DNA from: Pelecanus crispus
Lineage: Eukaryota; Chordata; Aves; Pelecaniformes; Pelecanidae
DNA: 64,000 nucleotides
NCBI RefSeq assembly: GCF_030463565.1
Contig: NC_134675.1
Coordinates: 13,847,862-13,911,861, forward strand
Reading direction: 5' to 3'
This document shows, piece by piece, positions 55,158 through 64,000 of the stretch. A model generated the notes under the pieces. It saw only the letters and a program-made list of their open reading frames with translations, was not told the origin of the DNA and made no database searches. The position numbers and the translations under genes are program-made. The first letter of the stretch is position 1. Each line of letters starts with the position of its first letter.

Positions 55158-57485
55158 AGAATCATAGAATAGAATCATAGAATCATTTAGGTTGGAAAAG
55201 ACCTTTAAGATCATCCAGTCCAACCATTAACCTAACATTACCAAGTCCACCACTAAACATATTAAGGGTAGACTAGACTAAACCATGTCCCAAAGTGCTA
55301 CGTCTACCCGTTTTTTGAATGCTTCCAGGGATGGTGACTCCACCACCTCTCTGGGCAGCCTGTTCCAATGCTTGACTACCCTTTCCATGAAGAAATTTTT
55401 CCTAATATCCAACCTAAACCTCCCCTGGCGCAGCTTGAGTCCATTTCCTCTCATCCTATTGCTAACTACTTGGGAGAAGAGACCAACACCCACCTCACTA
55501 CAGCCTCCTTTCAGGTAGTTGTAGAGAGCGATAAGGTCTCCCCTCAGCCTCCTCTTCTCCAGACTAAACAACCCCAGTTCCCTCAGCCGCTCCTCATAAG
55601 GCCTGTGCTCCAGACCCTTCACCAGCTTCGTTGCCTTTCCCTGAACATGCTCCAGCACCTCAATGTCTTTCTTGTATTGAGGGGCCCAAAACTGGACACA
55701 GTATCCCAGGTGCGGCCTCACCAGCACTGAGTACAGGGGGACAATCACCTCCCTGCTCCTGCTGGCCACACTATTCCTGATACAAGCCAGGATGCTGTTG
55801 GCCACCTTGGCCGCCTGGGCACACTGCTGGCTCATGTTCAGCCAGCTGTCGACCAACACCCCCAGGTCCTTGTCTGCTGGGCAGCTTTCCAGCCACTCTT
55901 CCCCAAGCCTGTAGCGTTGCATGGGGTTGTTGTGACCCAAGTGCAGGACCCGGCACTTGGCCTTGTTGAACCTCATACAGTTGGCCTCGGTCCATCGGTC
56001 CAGCCTGTCCAGGTCCCTCTGCAGGGCCATCCTACCCTCGAGCAGATCGACACTCCCACCCAGCTTGGTGTCATCTGCAAACTTGCTGAGGGCGCACTCA
56101 ATCCCCTCATCCAGATTGTTGATAAATATATTGAACAAGGCTGGCCCCAAAATGGAGCCCTGGGGAACACCACTCGTGATCGGCCACCAACTGGACTTAA
56201 CTCCATTCACCACTACTCTCTGGGCTCGGCCACCCAACCAGTTTTTTACCCAGGGAAGAGAACGCCTGTCCAAGCCATGAGTTGCCAGCTTCCTTAGGAG
56301 AATGTTATGGGAGACTGTGTCAAAGGCTTTTATAAAGTCCAGGTAAATGACATCCACAGCCTTTCCTTCATCCACCAGGCGGGTCACCAGTTCATAGAAG
56401 GAGATCAGGTTGGTCAAGCAGGACCTGCCTTTCATGAACCCATGCTGGCTGGGCCTGATCCCCTGGTTGATCTGCACTTGCCTGTTGAGTTCACTCAATG
56501 TGAACCACTCCATAATCTTTCCCGGCACTGAGGTCAGGCTGACGGGCCTGTATTTCCCCGGGTCCTCCTTCCGGCCCTTCTTGTAGATGGGCGTCACATT
56601 GGCAAGCCTCCAGTCATCAGGGACCTCCCCTGTTAACCAGGACTGCTGATAGATGATGGAGAGTGGCTTGGCGAGCTCCTCTGCCAGCTCCCTCAATACT
56701 CTCGGGTGGATCCCTTCTGGCCCCATAGACTTGTGAGCATCCAGGTGGCATAGCAGGTCATTAACTGCTTCCTCCTGGACTATGAGGGCTCCATTCTGCT
56801 CCCCGTCCCTGTCTTGCAGCTCAGGGGGCTGAGTACCCTGGGGATGACCGGTCTGGCTCTTAAACACAGAGGCAAACAAGGCATTAAGTACCTCAGCCTT
56901 TTCCTTGTCCTCGGTGACAATGTTCCCCCCGACATCCAGCAAAGGATGGAGATTCTCCTTGGCTCTCTTTTTGTTGTTGATGTATTTGTAGAAACATTTT
57001 TTATTATCTTTTACAACAGTGGCCAGATTGAGTTCTAGCTGGGCTTTTGCTTTTCTAATTTCTTCCCTGCATGACCTAACAAGATCCCTGTACTCTTCCT
57101 GAGTTGCCCGCCCTTTCTTCCAAAGGCGGTAGACTCTCTTTTTTTCCCTGAGTCCCCGCAAAAGCTCCCTGTCCAGCCAGGCCGGTCGTCTACCCTGCCA
57201 GTTGGTCTTACGGCACACGGGGACAGCCCGCTCCTGCGCCCTTAAGACTTCCTTCTTGAAGAAGGCCCAGCCTTCATGGACCCCTTTGCCCTTCAGGACT
57301 GCCTCCCAAGGGATTTTCCCAACCAGTGTCCTGAACAGGCCAAAGTCTGCCCTCCGGAAGTCCATGGTAACAGTTTTGCTGCAACTCCTCCTTACATTGC
57401 CAAGAATCGAGAACTCTATCATATCGTGGTCGCTAAGCCCAAGACGGCCTCTGACCACGACATCTCCCACAAGCCCTTCTCTGTC
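55158..57485 (-). mobile_element. young CR1 LINE, minus strand
   Basis: About 2.3 kb; tail octamers at 55158-55185 on the plus strand read tagaatcatagaat. It is 5'-truncated within the endonuclease domain at about 57485. It carries the only long unbroken transposon ORF in the window. Inserted between the CCATA and the CRE/TATA of an ERV-B-type LTR. Confidence 0.93.
55278..57470 (-). CDS. CR1 ORF2, endonuclease C-terminus plus complete reverse transcriptase
   Basis: 730 codons without a stop. The first residues are the end of the endonuclease ([19 protein letters not shown]). Then come the linker with basic segments ([38 protein letters not shown]) and RT motifs in order: [90 protein letters not shown], and the catalytic [12 protein letters not shown]. 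The C-terminal domain ends VDVALWDMV. Both catalytic Asp residues are intact. The annotated ATG is simply the first in the truncated copy; the natural start and most of the nuclease are missing, so it cannot retrotranspose by itself. Confidence 0.9.
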   Translation of the reverse strand: MGDVVVRGRLGLSDHDMIEFSILGNVRRSCSKTVTMDFRRADFGLFRTLVGKIPWEAVLKGKGVHEGWAFFKKEVLRAQERAVPVCRKTNWQGRRPAWLDRELLRGLREKKRVYRLWKKGRATQEEYRDLVRSCREEIRKAKAQLELNLATVVKDNKKCFYKYINNKKRAKENLHPLLDVGGNIVTEDKEKAEVLNALFASVFKSQTGHPQGTQPPELQDRDGEQNGALIVQEEAVNDLLCHLDAHKSMGPEGIHPRVLRELAEELAKPLSIIYQQSWLTGEVPDDWRLANVTPIYKKGRKEDPGKYRPVSLTSVPGKIMEWFTLSELNRQVQINQGIRPSQHGFMKGRSCLTNLISFYELVTRLVDEGKAVDVIYLDFIKAFDTVSHNILLRKLATHGLDRRSLPWVKNWLGGRAQRVVVNGVKSSWWPITSGVPQGSILGPALFNIFINNLDEGIECALSKFADDTKLGGSVDLLEGRMALQRDLDRLDRWTEANCMRFNKAKCRVLHLGHNNPMQRYRLGEEWLESCPADKDLGVLVDSWLNMSQQCAQAAKVANSILACIRNSVASRSREVIVPLYSVLVRPHLGYCVQFWAPQYKKDIEVLEHVQGKATKLVKGLEHRPYEERLRELGLFSLEKRRLRGDLIALYNYLKGGCSEVGVGLFSQVVSNRMRGNGLKLRQGRFRLDIRKNFFMERVVKHWNRLPREVVESPSLEAFKKRVDVALWDMV

Positions 57486-57814
57486 ATGACGTCATGCTCA
57501 GTATATAAACTGGGGGGGGTTGGCCGGGGAGCAGTGATCGCTGCTCGGGAACTGTCTGGGTATTGGTCGGCGGGTGGTGAGCAATTGCATTGTGCATCAC
57601 TTGCTTTGTATATTATTATTATTATTATCATTATTATATTGTTATTATTATCATTAACATTTTACTTTATTTCAATTATTAACCTGTTCTTATCTCAACC
57701 CAGGATTTTTTCTCACTTTTACTCCTCCGATTCTCTCCCCCATCCCATCGGGGTAGGGGGAGTGAGTGAGCGGCTGTGTGGTGCTTAGTTGCTGGCTGGG
57801 GCTAAACCACGACA

Positions 57815-59510
57815 GGCACCTTCGCTGCCTTCTTCTATGATGTTTCCTCTTTCATTACAACAACTTTCACTATCTTGAACATCCCTGGGCAGTTAAGATA
57901 CTTCTATTGATACTTCTTGGGAATATTGTTTCGGTTTTGACAAAGATTAGTAAGCAATTTAAGAATATCATCCAGAGATCTGCCCCAAGGCTGGAGAGTT
58001 ATGAGTGGCAGGGTGTGTGGGATAGTATGGGCAAGTACCTAGGACAGTGGTCACCTCTAGTGTTTTGGAACTTCACCCCTGAACAAGTGCAGAATCCTGA
58101 AGAACTAGTAAAGTATTTGGAAAAAGTATGCTGTCACCCTGGCAACTCCAGAGACACAGAAATCATTGCAACATGCTGGGGACTGGCCCATGCCTATACG
58201 AGCCGTGGTCAACACTATTCAGTACCCTCAAGGGAAAGAGAAGGTCTCTGGATCTGATGACAAGACAACAAGCACTGTCACTACTCAAACCCCCGCTACA
58301 GGCACTGCAGCCACTCCAACCCCTGCCACAGGCACTGCGACTACTCCAAACCCAATGACAGGCACCGTGGCTAAAACAGAGAACCAACCCGTGCCAGTAT
58401 CAGTTGCCCCTATACAGAAGAAAAAAATACACAAGAAAATCAGCTCGTTTAGTAAGAGATGAAGATGAACCAGGGCCATCACAAGAACCAAAGGAGGAAG
58501 AACCCATAAATGAGATGGTAACCACCCGATCCCTATCCCTGAGGGAGCTGCGACATATGCGAAAAGATTTCAGTCATCATCCAGGCGAGCACATCAACAC
58601 CTGGCTGCTCTGATGCTGGGATAACGGGGCCAGTAGCCTGGATTTAGAGGGTAAGGAAGCCAAGCAGCGGGGATCCCTTTCTAGGGAAGGGGGCATTGAC
58701 AAAGCAATTGGAAAAGGGGCGCAAACGCTCAGCCTCTGGAGGCGACTTCTGTCAAGCGTGAAGGAAAGGTATCCCTTCAAGGAGGATGTTATATACCGTC
58801 CAAGCAAATGGACCACCATAGAGAAGGGTATCCAGTACCTGAGGGAATTAGGCGTGCTGGAGGTGATTTATAGTGACCTGAATGATGAGCAGTTACCCAA
58901 AGATCCACATGAAGTCAGGTGCACACAACCCATGTGGTGGAAGGTGGTATAGAGCGCACCAACATCGTATGCCAACTCGTTGGCAATACTGGCCTGGAAA
59001 GATGAAGGGGCACCAACGGTGGATGAAGTGGCAAGCCGACTCCGGAAATACGAAGGAAGTATCTCTTTCTCCCTGTGGGCCTGTGTCTCGGCTGTGGAAA
59101 AACTGTCTGAAAAACTGTACCAAGAGTTCCAACAACTCAGACAGGATCTGTCCTACTCCCCACCTGTACGGACCAGTATCTCAGCCATTAGGAGTCAACG
59201 TCCTTCTGCTCAAGAGAGATGATATAGAGGATACACAACATGGGGCACCCTGTAGTTTTACCTGCGTGATCACGGAGAGGACATGAGGAAGTGGGATGGG
59301 AAATCTACCTCGACCCTAGAGGCACGGGTGCATGAGTTGCAAGGAAAAACTATTACAAAAGGCAGTTCTCCCAGGAAAATTGCAGCTCCAGTTTCCAGTG
59401 AGCAGTTCCCGAGACAGAGGAGGAGGGATAATTCTACTCCCGTTCTTAATCAAGGGACTCTTGATTCACATTTACAAGGAGTGAACAACGAATACTATGA
59501 CCAGTGTTAG
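57815..59510 (+). pseudogene. ERV-F gag (ERV-B family), N-terminus missing
   Basis: Starts at a point equivalent to ERV-B Gag residue ~93 (GTF..FFY..SS). It retains the fourth hydrophobic segment in a shifted frame (LLILLGNIVSVL) and continues YEWQGVWDSMGKYLGQW. The TPATGTA repeats follow at about 58290-58370, then KKIHKKISS (frameshifted relative to ERV-B), NEMVTTRSLSLRELRHMRKD, SLWRRLLSSVKERYPFKEDV and the basic C-terminus to NEYYDQC. Several stops interrupt it (for example 58611-58613, 58950-58952, about 59222). Very similar to ERV-B, so useful for locating ERV-B frameshifts. Confidence 0.86.
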
Positions 59511-59646
59511 AGGGGCCCTGCCTCCAGCCAGGTGGAGGAAAGGGACAATCGGGTTTACTGGACTGTGTGGATTCGATGGCCTGGAACATCAGACCCACAG
59601 GAGTAGAAGGCTCTAGTGGACACTGGTGCACAGTGTACCCTAATGC
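59511..59646 (+). pseudogene. ERV-F protease start, cut by ERV-A2
   Basis: Short remnant reading RVYWTVWIRWPGTSDP, a stop, then the active-site ALVDTGAQ near 59612-59635. Sequence switches to the ERV-A2 LTR (TGTGGTGG) at 59647, so ERV-A2 inserted into this gene. Confidence 0.75.
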
Positions 59647-60884
59647 TGTGGTGGTACATCTTCCCCCTGCCCCTGTTTTTTTTTCTGTCCTGTTTTTTTC
59701 CCCTCTACTTCGTCTGCTTTACAATCTCAGGAATTCACAGGCTGCAGCTTTTGCGTAGAGAGTTGGTCAGTTAAGCGCTCCTTAATTGTAGCAGAAACTC
59801 CTACATGGCTGGAGCAGAGAGCGGCTCTGTTCTTATCAAGATTCATATTATGGCTAACGAGGGGAACGAGAACAAACAGCTACCCCGGACAGCCTTGAAA
59901 CAGGGTGGTATCATCGCTGCTGGAATTCCAGCAACAAGCCGACCCGAATTGTGGCTCGGATGGAAATTTACTGGTGATTAAAGTCAATCATCTCACAATC
60001 CTATAAAACGGCAGTCCTAAGTGAGGCCCTTTGAGCTCTCCTGGACCGCCACGGGCCGCACCAGCATCTCCCTCTGATCGAAATGTCTCTCAGGGTCAGC
60101 GAAAACTAGCAGATTCCCAAAGTCTGCTGCCACCAGAACTCCATTGCCGGAGATCGACAACGGAGCCTGGGCTGCTGATATTCTTCACTCCTCGAGACTC
60201 TGCTCTCGCCCGTTGAGAAATGCCAAGGCATTAGACGTGAGTATTTCACTAAACTCGAGGGGAATTTTTAACAGGTATACTATTTTCACATTGGCATTTA
60301 TAGTTGTAAGTTGCATGCATAAATCAATTTAAGTAGTTTGTAGATGTATGATTCAATTTTAAAAGGAGTTTTATATTGCTGTACTATCCTTATAGCATTA
60401 CTCTTATAAACCGTTGACCAAGTCTGAGACTAGGAGTGGGCCTAGCCGCACCTAGGCTCCTCTCTGAGAAGGAGTCTAGAAAGCAAGGGGGTCCATTCTG
60501 AACCTCGTGACTCAACGGGAGGGTTCCCTTTCGCACCCCCCCCCCTTTTTGCTCTCTCTCCCCCTTTTACTTTTATTCCATATATACGCAATGCTTTTAT
60601 GAATCAGCTTAACTTTTTGTGATTTATTCTCTTTTATGTGTGCTTTTGTGTAGTAATAGAGTGAACCTTGCCATCTTCGAATCTGTAACTAAGTCACTGT
60701 TTTGATTAATTTTGTCTATCACTTTATTAATCATTGATGATTGAGTGCTATTAAAAATACTATAACCAAATTCTGCAATTCGCTATAAGTAAACTCTAAC
60801 TTTTACTAAATCAAACTGTATAAAGTCACTCATTCATAGTGAATCGACATAATCAGCAGGATTCACAAACCTTCATTCGTGACA
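59647..60884 (+). repeat. 5' LTR of ERV-A2
   Basis: 1238 bp from TGTGGTGGTAC to TTCGTGACA. TATA box TATAAAA at 60002-60008, so U3 is only ~0.36 kb and R plus U5 about 0.85 kb. A C/T-rich stretch is at about 60535-60570. The end is fixed by the primer site 3 nt later. Confidence 0.88.
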
Positions 60885-60887
60885 ATT

Positions 60888-60905
60888 TGGCGTAGTCGGC
60901 AGGAT
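60888..60905 (+). other. ERV-A2 primer-binding site, Ser-type, overlapping the gag ATG
   Basis: TGGCGTAGTCGGCAGGAT; its reverse complement, ending CCGACTACGCCA, matches the 3' end of vertebrate tRNA-Ser (AGA/UGA) as I remember it, over 18 of 18 nt. The last two bases are the A and T of the gag start codon at 60904. Confidence 0.85.
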
Positions 60906-62241
60906 GGCAAGCAGTGTCACTGATTACTTAAAAGTGCATGGAATAAGTCCAAGCCCTAAATTCTCAGACAAATGGGCTCTTGATAACTGGGATAATTGGG
61001 AAGAAGTGGAAAAACAGCTAAAGGTGGCCAGAGGGAATATTAAAAATGGTAAAGGAAAAGGAATCATCTGTAAAATGCTAGGCACTTGCCTAGAAGCTGT
61101 CTGCAAAGACAAAAAGAGATCTAAGAGAAGGGAGCAGGATTTAAAGGAAGAAATGGAAGGCAGGAAAGCAGCTGAATTAATACTGTCCCAACGAATTGAA
61201 GAACTACAGAAACAGCTGCAGAAAGAAAAGGAGGAAAAACAAAAATTGGCAGAAAGGGTCGAGATGATGCTTGTGCAAGCCCCCGACCCCCTCGATATTG
61301 CACAAATTAAAAAACTAATTGTATCTCCTGAAGAATGGGATGGAAACATCTGGGGTGACCTTGACATTAATGATACGGGGAAAGATGATTCCTTACCTCC
61401 TCCAAATACCCCTACATATGTAGCTAGGCCCATTATTAAAACAGAAGAAACTACTGGGCCTCGGGGTGGAGTAGGAAATCATACCCGAAAAATAACCCCA
61501 TTTGATCCACTCCAAATGGCTGACCTACAAGAACACTATGGCTTTAAGCCAGGCGAAACTGAAACTGAATGTTTATGGAGAGTATGTTTAACTGGACAAG
61601 ACAGAATTTTACTAAATGGTGATGAGGCCAGTGTATATTGGGGCCCTGGTGTCTTCTTAAATGCTGGCTCTGTGCCTCCAAATGATCCCCATTCGATAAC
61701 CAGTAGACTGGCATACTGGGCTGGTGGAATTGATGTATGGGAGAGAGGAGAACCTCTAGTAATACCTATTAAATCCCTAAATGAACTTTCCGCAGCTATT
61801 ACAAAAGCTGCCTGTATCCAGGCCATGTATGATTGCGGTATTTTTGACAGTCCCATATCAGCAATCGTGCATCATGAGATGCTAAAGCCATTAATTAAGA
61901 GAGTCCCTGCTATGCTCAAATCCTACCTTATTGCAAAACGAGATGAAATAAGGGGGAATGCAGAGTTCAATGCCTTATCGGGCATGAGGGAGGTTGCTGA
62001 CAGACAAGAAGGAGCCTTAATGTGCAGAGATCTCCCCACCTGGGCAATATTAATGCATGACATTGTAAAGCATGGGCGAGAAGTGGGATGGAGTAATCAA
62101 TCTGTTGAAACTGAAAATCCTAATCATAACATCAGACAAATTAAACAAACACCCCAAAATAGTTCCCAGAAACTGAAACCCATAAATTGTCGATCTAGGG
62201 TTCAGAGGTGGAGAGCAACCAGGAAAACTGGTTATGGTTAA
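60904..62241 (+). CDS. ERV-A2 Gag, open 445-codon frame
   Basis: Starts MASSVTDYLK directly at the primer site. There is no Gly-2, so no classical myristoylation. Residues 1-50 carry Trp-rich matrix-like sequence (FSDKWALDNWDNWEEVEKQL). Residues about 70-125 are a charged coiled coil (EELQKQLQKEKEEKQKLAER). An acidic linker (SPEEWDGNIWGDLDIND) leads to a capsid-like domain (LAYWAGGIDVWERGEPLVIP, SAAITKAACIQAMYD, MLKPLIKRVPAMLKSYLIAK). The frame ends TRKTGYG, where sequence switches to the integrase tail by deletion, so the natural C-terminus (nucleocapsid) is lost and no zinc knuckle is seen. ERV-A1 has the homologous broken gag at 32530-33659. Confidence 0.85.
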   Translation: MASSVTDYLKVHGISPSPKFSDKWALDNWDNWEEVEKQLKVARGNIKNGKGKGIICKMLGTCLEAVCKDKKRSKRREQDLKEEMEGRKAAELILSQRIEELQKQLQKEKEEKQKLAERVEMMLVQAPDPLDIAQIKKLIVSPEEWDGNIWGDLDINDTGKDDSLPPPNTPTYVARPIIKTEETTGPRGGVGNHTRKITPFDPLQMADLQEHYGFKPGETETECLWRVCLTGQDRILLNGDEASVYWGPGVFLNAGSVPPNDPHSITSRLAYWAGGIDVWERGEPLVIPIKSLNELSAAITKAACIQAMYDCGIFDSPISAIVHHEMLKPLIKRVPAMLKSYLIAKRDEIRGNAEFNALSGMREVADRQEGALMCRDLPTWAILMHDIVKHGREVGWSNQSVETENPNHNIRQIKQTPQNSSQKLKPINCRSRVQRWRATRKTGYG

Positions 62242-62446
62242 TTTACCACAAATCGGAAATGTGCCTATGACTCTGACTAAACCTTGTGGCACACTTGCTT
62301 GGAAAGCTATTGATAACCGTGGTACAAAACACAGAATTACTACTAGGTAGATTTATCCTGTATCATAAAAGGGGTAACCCGTTCGGACTCTCCCCGCCGA
62401 AACAGTTTTTTTTCTCTTTTCTCTCTCTTTTGCAGCACCCTGCAGG
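62215..62446 (+). pseudogene. ERV-A2 integrase C-terminal remnant and env splice acceptor
   Basis: Matches the end of ERV-A1 integrase (about 29210-29340 on the other strand), readable as VAHLLGKLLITVVQNTELLL at 62286-62345. A pyrimidine tract ctctctcttttgcag (AG 62434-62435) matches the env acceptor of ERV-A1. Protease, RT, RNase H and most of integrase are absent. Confidence 0.8.
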
Positions 62447-62554
62447 ATGGCGTATGGAAATGCCGTGTTCATCTTACTATTCCAAATCCTAACAACATTG
62501 CTCCTCTTAGCCTGTGATCAAAGATCTATCACCTACCCCCACTGCAATTGTTGA
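62447..62554 (+). pseudogene. ERV-A2 env start, truncated
   Basis: An ATG 12 nt after the splice acceptor opens 35 codons with a signal peptide-like core (FILLFQILTTLLLLAC) parallel to ERV-A1 env, ending at a TGA formed at the edge of the nested LTR (62549). Confidence 0.75.
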
Positions 62555-63043
62555 AGGCTAACTCTGAAACTTAGCTAACATCGTAGCAGGAGCTGGCAAG
62601 TAAAAGACACTTAATCATCCTTAATCAGAAGAACAAACATTCAGCACCCTTTAACCAAAACATCCCAGAGAAACTAGACCTTCAAGAATTGCTGAGAAAC
62701 TGATAAAAGGGAACATCCTACCCCAGCAGGTGCTGGAAAAACTGGACGATTGCTGACAAACAGTAATGGGGAAAGGTAATTCCGGCCAGGGGGATCACGA
62801 CCACCAACTCAATTTAGGACCAAAAAGATTTGTGTCCCCCCCCATAAGAATCATGCGTGCTAATTTACGTAGCAAGCAAGGCTAATTAGAATATAGTTGA
62901 CCAATAGCAGATAGCATGGTAATTACTAATCCTGTAAGTTTTGTGTATAAATAAGGCGCAGAGAGAAAAAAAATTTTTGATATCTCGACTGAGTGTGCGG
63001 ATTGGATTGTTGCACATGGGGTAACGAACTCCTTTGTGAAACA
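62549..63043 (+). repeat. solo LTR of a gammaretrovirus-like family nested in ERV-A2
   Basis: 495 bp, TGTTGAAGG...GTGAAACA. Several short blocks recall the ERV-D LTR (gggaaaggtaatt, aggggga, tgcgtgctaatt, gagtgtg...gattggnttnttgcac). TATA (tataaataagg) at about 62946-62956. Flanks gcaat and gcaga do not form a perfect duplication, and env sequence on the two sides is not contiguous, so about 1.3 kb of env was lost around it. Confidence 0.78.
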
Positions 63044-63048
63044 GCAGA

Positions 63049-63398
63049 ATGAATCTCACATTGGTGAGAAAACTGTTGCAGCACAACGACCTGGATCAAC
63101 TGCTGAAAAGAATTCAGATCAATGGACAAAAGACTCTGATTACTATCCATCATGACACAGAGAGGATACATCGCATCCTAGAACAGGTCAGAAAAGACGG
63201 GGAACATCACTGGTGGGATACGGATGGTCACCAACAGCAACAGGGAGTCTGAATCAACAATTACACCCTACTATAATTTTACTTATTTTTACCGTATTAT
63301 GTTTGCTATTGAATGTAGTCTTATATGCTAAAGTGTGGGAAATAGATAGACAACTAACATTGTTACCAACACCTCCTCGCATATATGAAACTGTTTAA
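63049..63398 (+). pseudogene. ERV-A2 env, transmembrane-subunit end
   Basis: Two overlapping frames (63049-63252 and 63213-63398) match the end of ERV-A1 Env: NLTLVRKLLQHNDLDQLLKR, HHWWDT, then after a one-frame shift GWSPTATG, the membrane anchor (TIILLIFTVLCLLLNVVLYA) and the short tail ending PPRIYETV. The frameshift near 63220 separates ectodomain from anchor. Only the last ~115 residues of Env remain. Confidence 0.82.
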
Positions 63399-63549
63399 TC
63401 AAATTTAATAATTTAATAGACCAACCAAAAATTTCCCTCAAAATTCATAATTGGAACATGGCATTGATCTGTTTATAGGCACAGAGGCAAGAGGCGACCA
63501 CACCGCCACTCTGTGGGTGAGATGGATTGACTTTAGTCACGGGGTGGAT
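63399..63549 (+). other. ERV-A2 3' noncoding region and polypurine-like tract
   Basis: Short stretch from the env stop to the 3' LTR, ending cacggggtggat, a purine-rich run immediately before TGTGGTGG, comparable to atggggtggatac before the ERV-B LTR and caaggggtggag before the unit at 40918. Confidence 0.7.
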
Positions 63550-64000
63550 TGTGGTGGTACATCTTCCCCCTGCCCCTGTTTTTTTTTTCTGTCCTGTTTT
63601 TTCCCCTCTACTTCGTCTGCTTTACAATCTCAGGAATTCACAGGCTGCAGCTTTTGCGTAGAGAGTTGGTCAGTTAAGCGCTCCTTAATTGTAGCAGAAA
63701 CTCCTACATGGCTGGAGCAGAGAGCGGCTCTGTTCTTATCAAGATTCATATTATGGCTAACGAGGGGAACGAGAACAAACAGCTACCCCGGACAGCCTTG
63801 AAACAGGGTGGTATCATCGCTGCTGGAATTCCAGCAACAAGCCGACCCGAATTGTGGCTCGGATGGAAATTTACTGGTGATTAAAGTCAATCATCTCACA
63901 ATCCTATAAAACGGCAGTCCTAAGTGAGGCCCTTTGAGCTCTCCTGGACCGCCACGGGCCGCACCAGCATCTCCCTCTGATCGAAATGTCTCTCAGAGTC
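63550..64000 (+). repeat. 3' LTR of ERV-A2 (continues beyond the window)
   Basis: First 451 bp of the LTR, essentially identical to 59647-60097: T-run length differences near the start and a G/A difference near 63996 are the only changes I see. Confidence 0.93.

Larger units (their letters stand above)
54917..57814 (+). repeat. ERV-B-family LTR interrupted by a CR1, plus strand
   Basis: The LTR starts TGTCCTGG at 54917, runs to 55157, and resumes at about 57486 to end CCACGACA at 57814 (about 570 bp without the insert). A perfect CRE (TGACGTCA, 57487-57494) lies directly at the right junction, a few bases upstream of the TATA motif (agtatataaac, about 57498-57508). The left neighbour is a CR1 fragment and the right neighbour is the middle of ERV-F gag, with no 5-bp duplication (ggtgg, ggcac). 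A recombination junction is therefore likely. Confidence 0.88.
59647..64000 (+). mobile_element. ERV-A2, young internally deleted provirus (runs past window end)
   Basis: 5' LTR 59647-60884, primer site, open gag, a jump from the end of gag to the end of integrase, env start, a nested solo LTR, env end, polypurine-like tract, and a 3' LTR from 63550 that continues beyond the window. The two LTRs differ at one base plus two T-run lengths over the ~450 bp visible. Same family as ERV-A1 by Gag, integrase tail and Env. The left target flank is taatgc; the right flank is not in view. Confidence 0.9.

Noticed and set aside
1-64000. tRNA, rRNA or other structural RNA genes
   Set aside because: No cloverleaf or conserved RNA signatures were recognised; the tRNA-like words found are 18-nt primer sites next to LTRs.

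Overview
The window looks like a repeat-saturated piece of a bird chromosome. It carries many CR1 LINEs, which on the minus strand are recognised by their (ATTCTATG)n 3' tails, and several generations of endogenous retroviruses (ERVs). The only host gene I can support is an intact single-exon SLC25A51-type mitochondrial carrier at 3434-4306. SLC25A51 lies on human 9p, which corresponds to the avian Z chromosome. Dense nested ERVs are typical of the avian W. A Z or, more likely, W location is therefore reasonable, but it is an inference.

Layout. 1-9.7 kb: unassigned sequence, a 5'-truncated CR1 just upstream of the SLC25A51 coding exon, the gene, a CR1 about 0.7 kb after its stop, about 2 kb of unique-looking sequence, and the first copy (R1) of an unclassified repeat. 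9.7-15.9 kb: a gammaretrovirus-like provirus (ERV-D, +; Arg-type primer site) with broken gag-pol, cut off by a CR1 (15.9-18.7 kb). 18.7-33.7 kb: an old provirus (ERV-A1, -) whose env is split by a complete class III-like provirus (ERV-B, -; 20660-28378; 5-bp target duplication CTAAC; Lys-type primer site). ERV-B is itself split by a CR1. 33.7-36.5 kb: pol and env remnants of a third provirus (ERV-C, +) holding a solo LTR. 36.5-39.6 kb: a TCTCTG-rich minisatellite carrying two solo LTRs. 39.6-43.0 kb: a mosaic of LTR-like pieces and repeat copy R2. 43.0-48.9 kb: a CR1 carrying a solo ERV-B-type LTR, an LTR-like segment, a GA-rich minisatellite, a CR1 tail, unassigned DNA and R3. 48.9-51.7 kb: a degraded relative of ERV-B (ERV-E, +). 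51.7-57.8 kb: LTR fragments, unassigned DNA, and an ERV-B-type LTR interrupted by a young CR1 with an unbroken 730-codon ORF. 57.8-59.6 kb: another ERV-B relative (ERV-F, +), whose protease gene is cut by the youngest element, ERV-A2 (59647 to beyond the window end). ERV-A2 has almost identical LTRs, an open 445-codon gag, a Ser-type primer site overlapping the gag start codon, and large internal deletions.

How it fits together: nesting gives a relative history. ERV-A1 is older than ERV-B, which is older than the CR1 inside it; ERV-F is older than ERV-A2. Most retroviral genes are broken by stops, frameshifts or insertions, and two of the three reverse transcriptases with a visible catalytic box have lost an Asp. 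The most unusual signal is in the ERV-B/E/F family. Its first ORF starts about 57 nt after the primer site and encodes a multi-pass membrane domain fused to the front of Gag, and no env gene is present. All family names and class labels here come from reading motifs; no database search was run.
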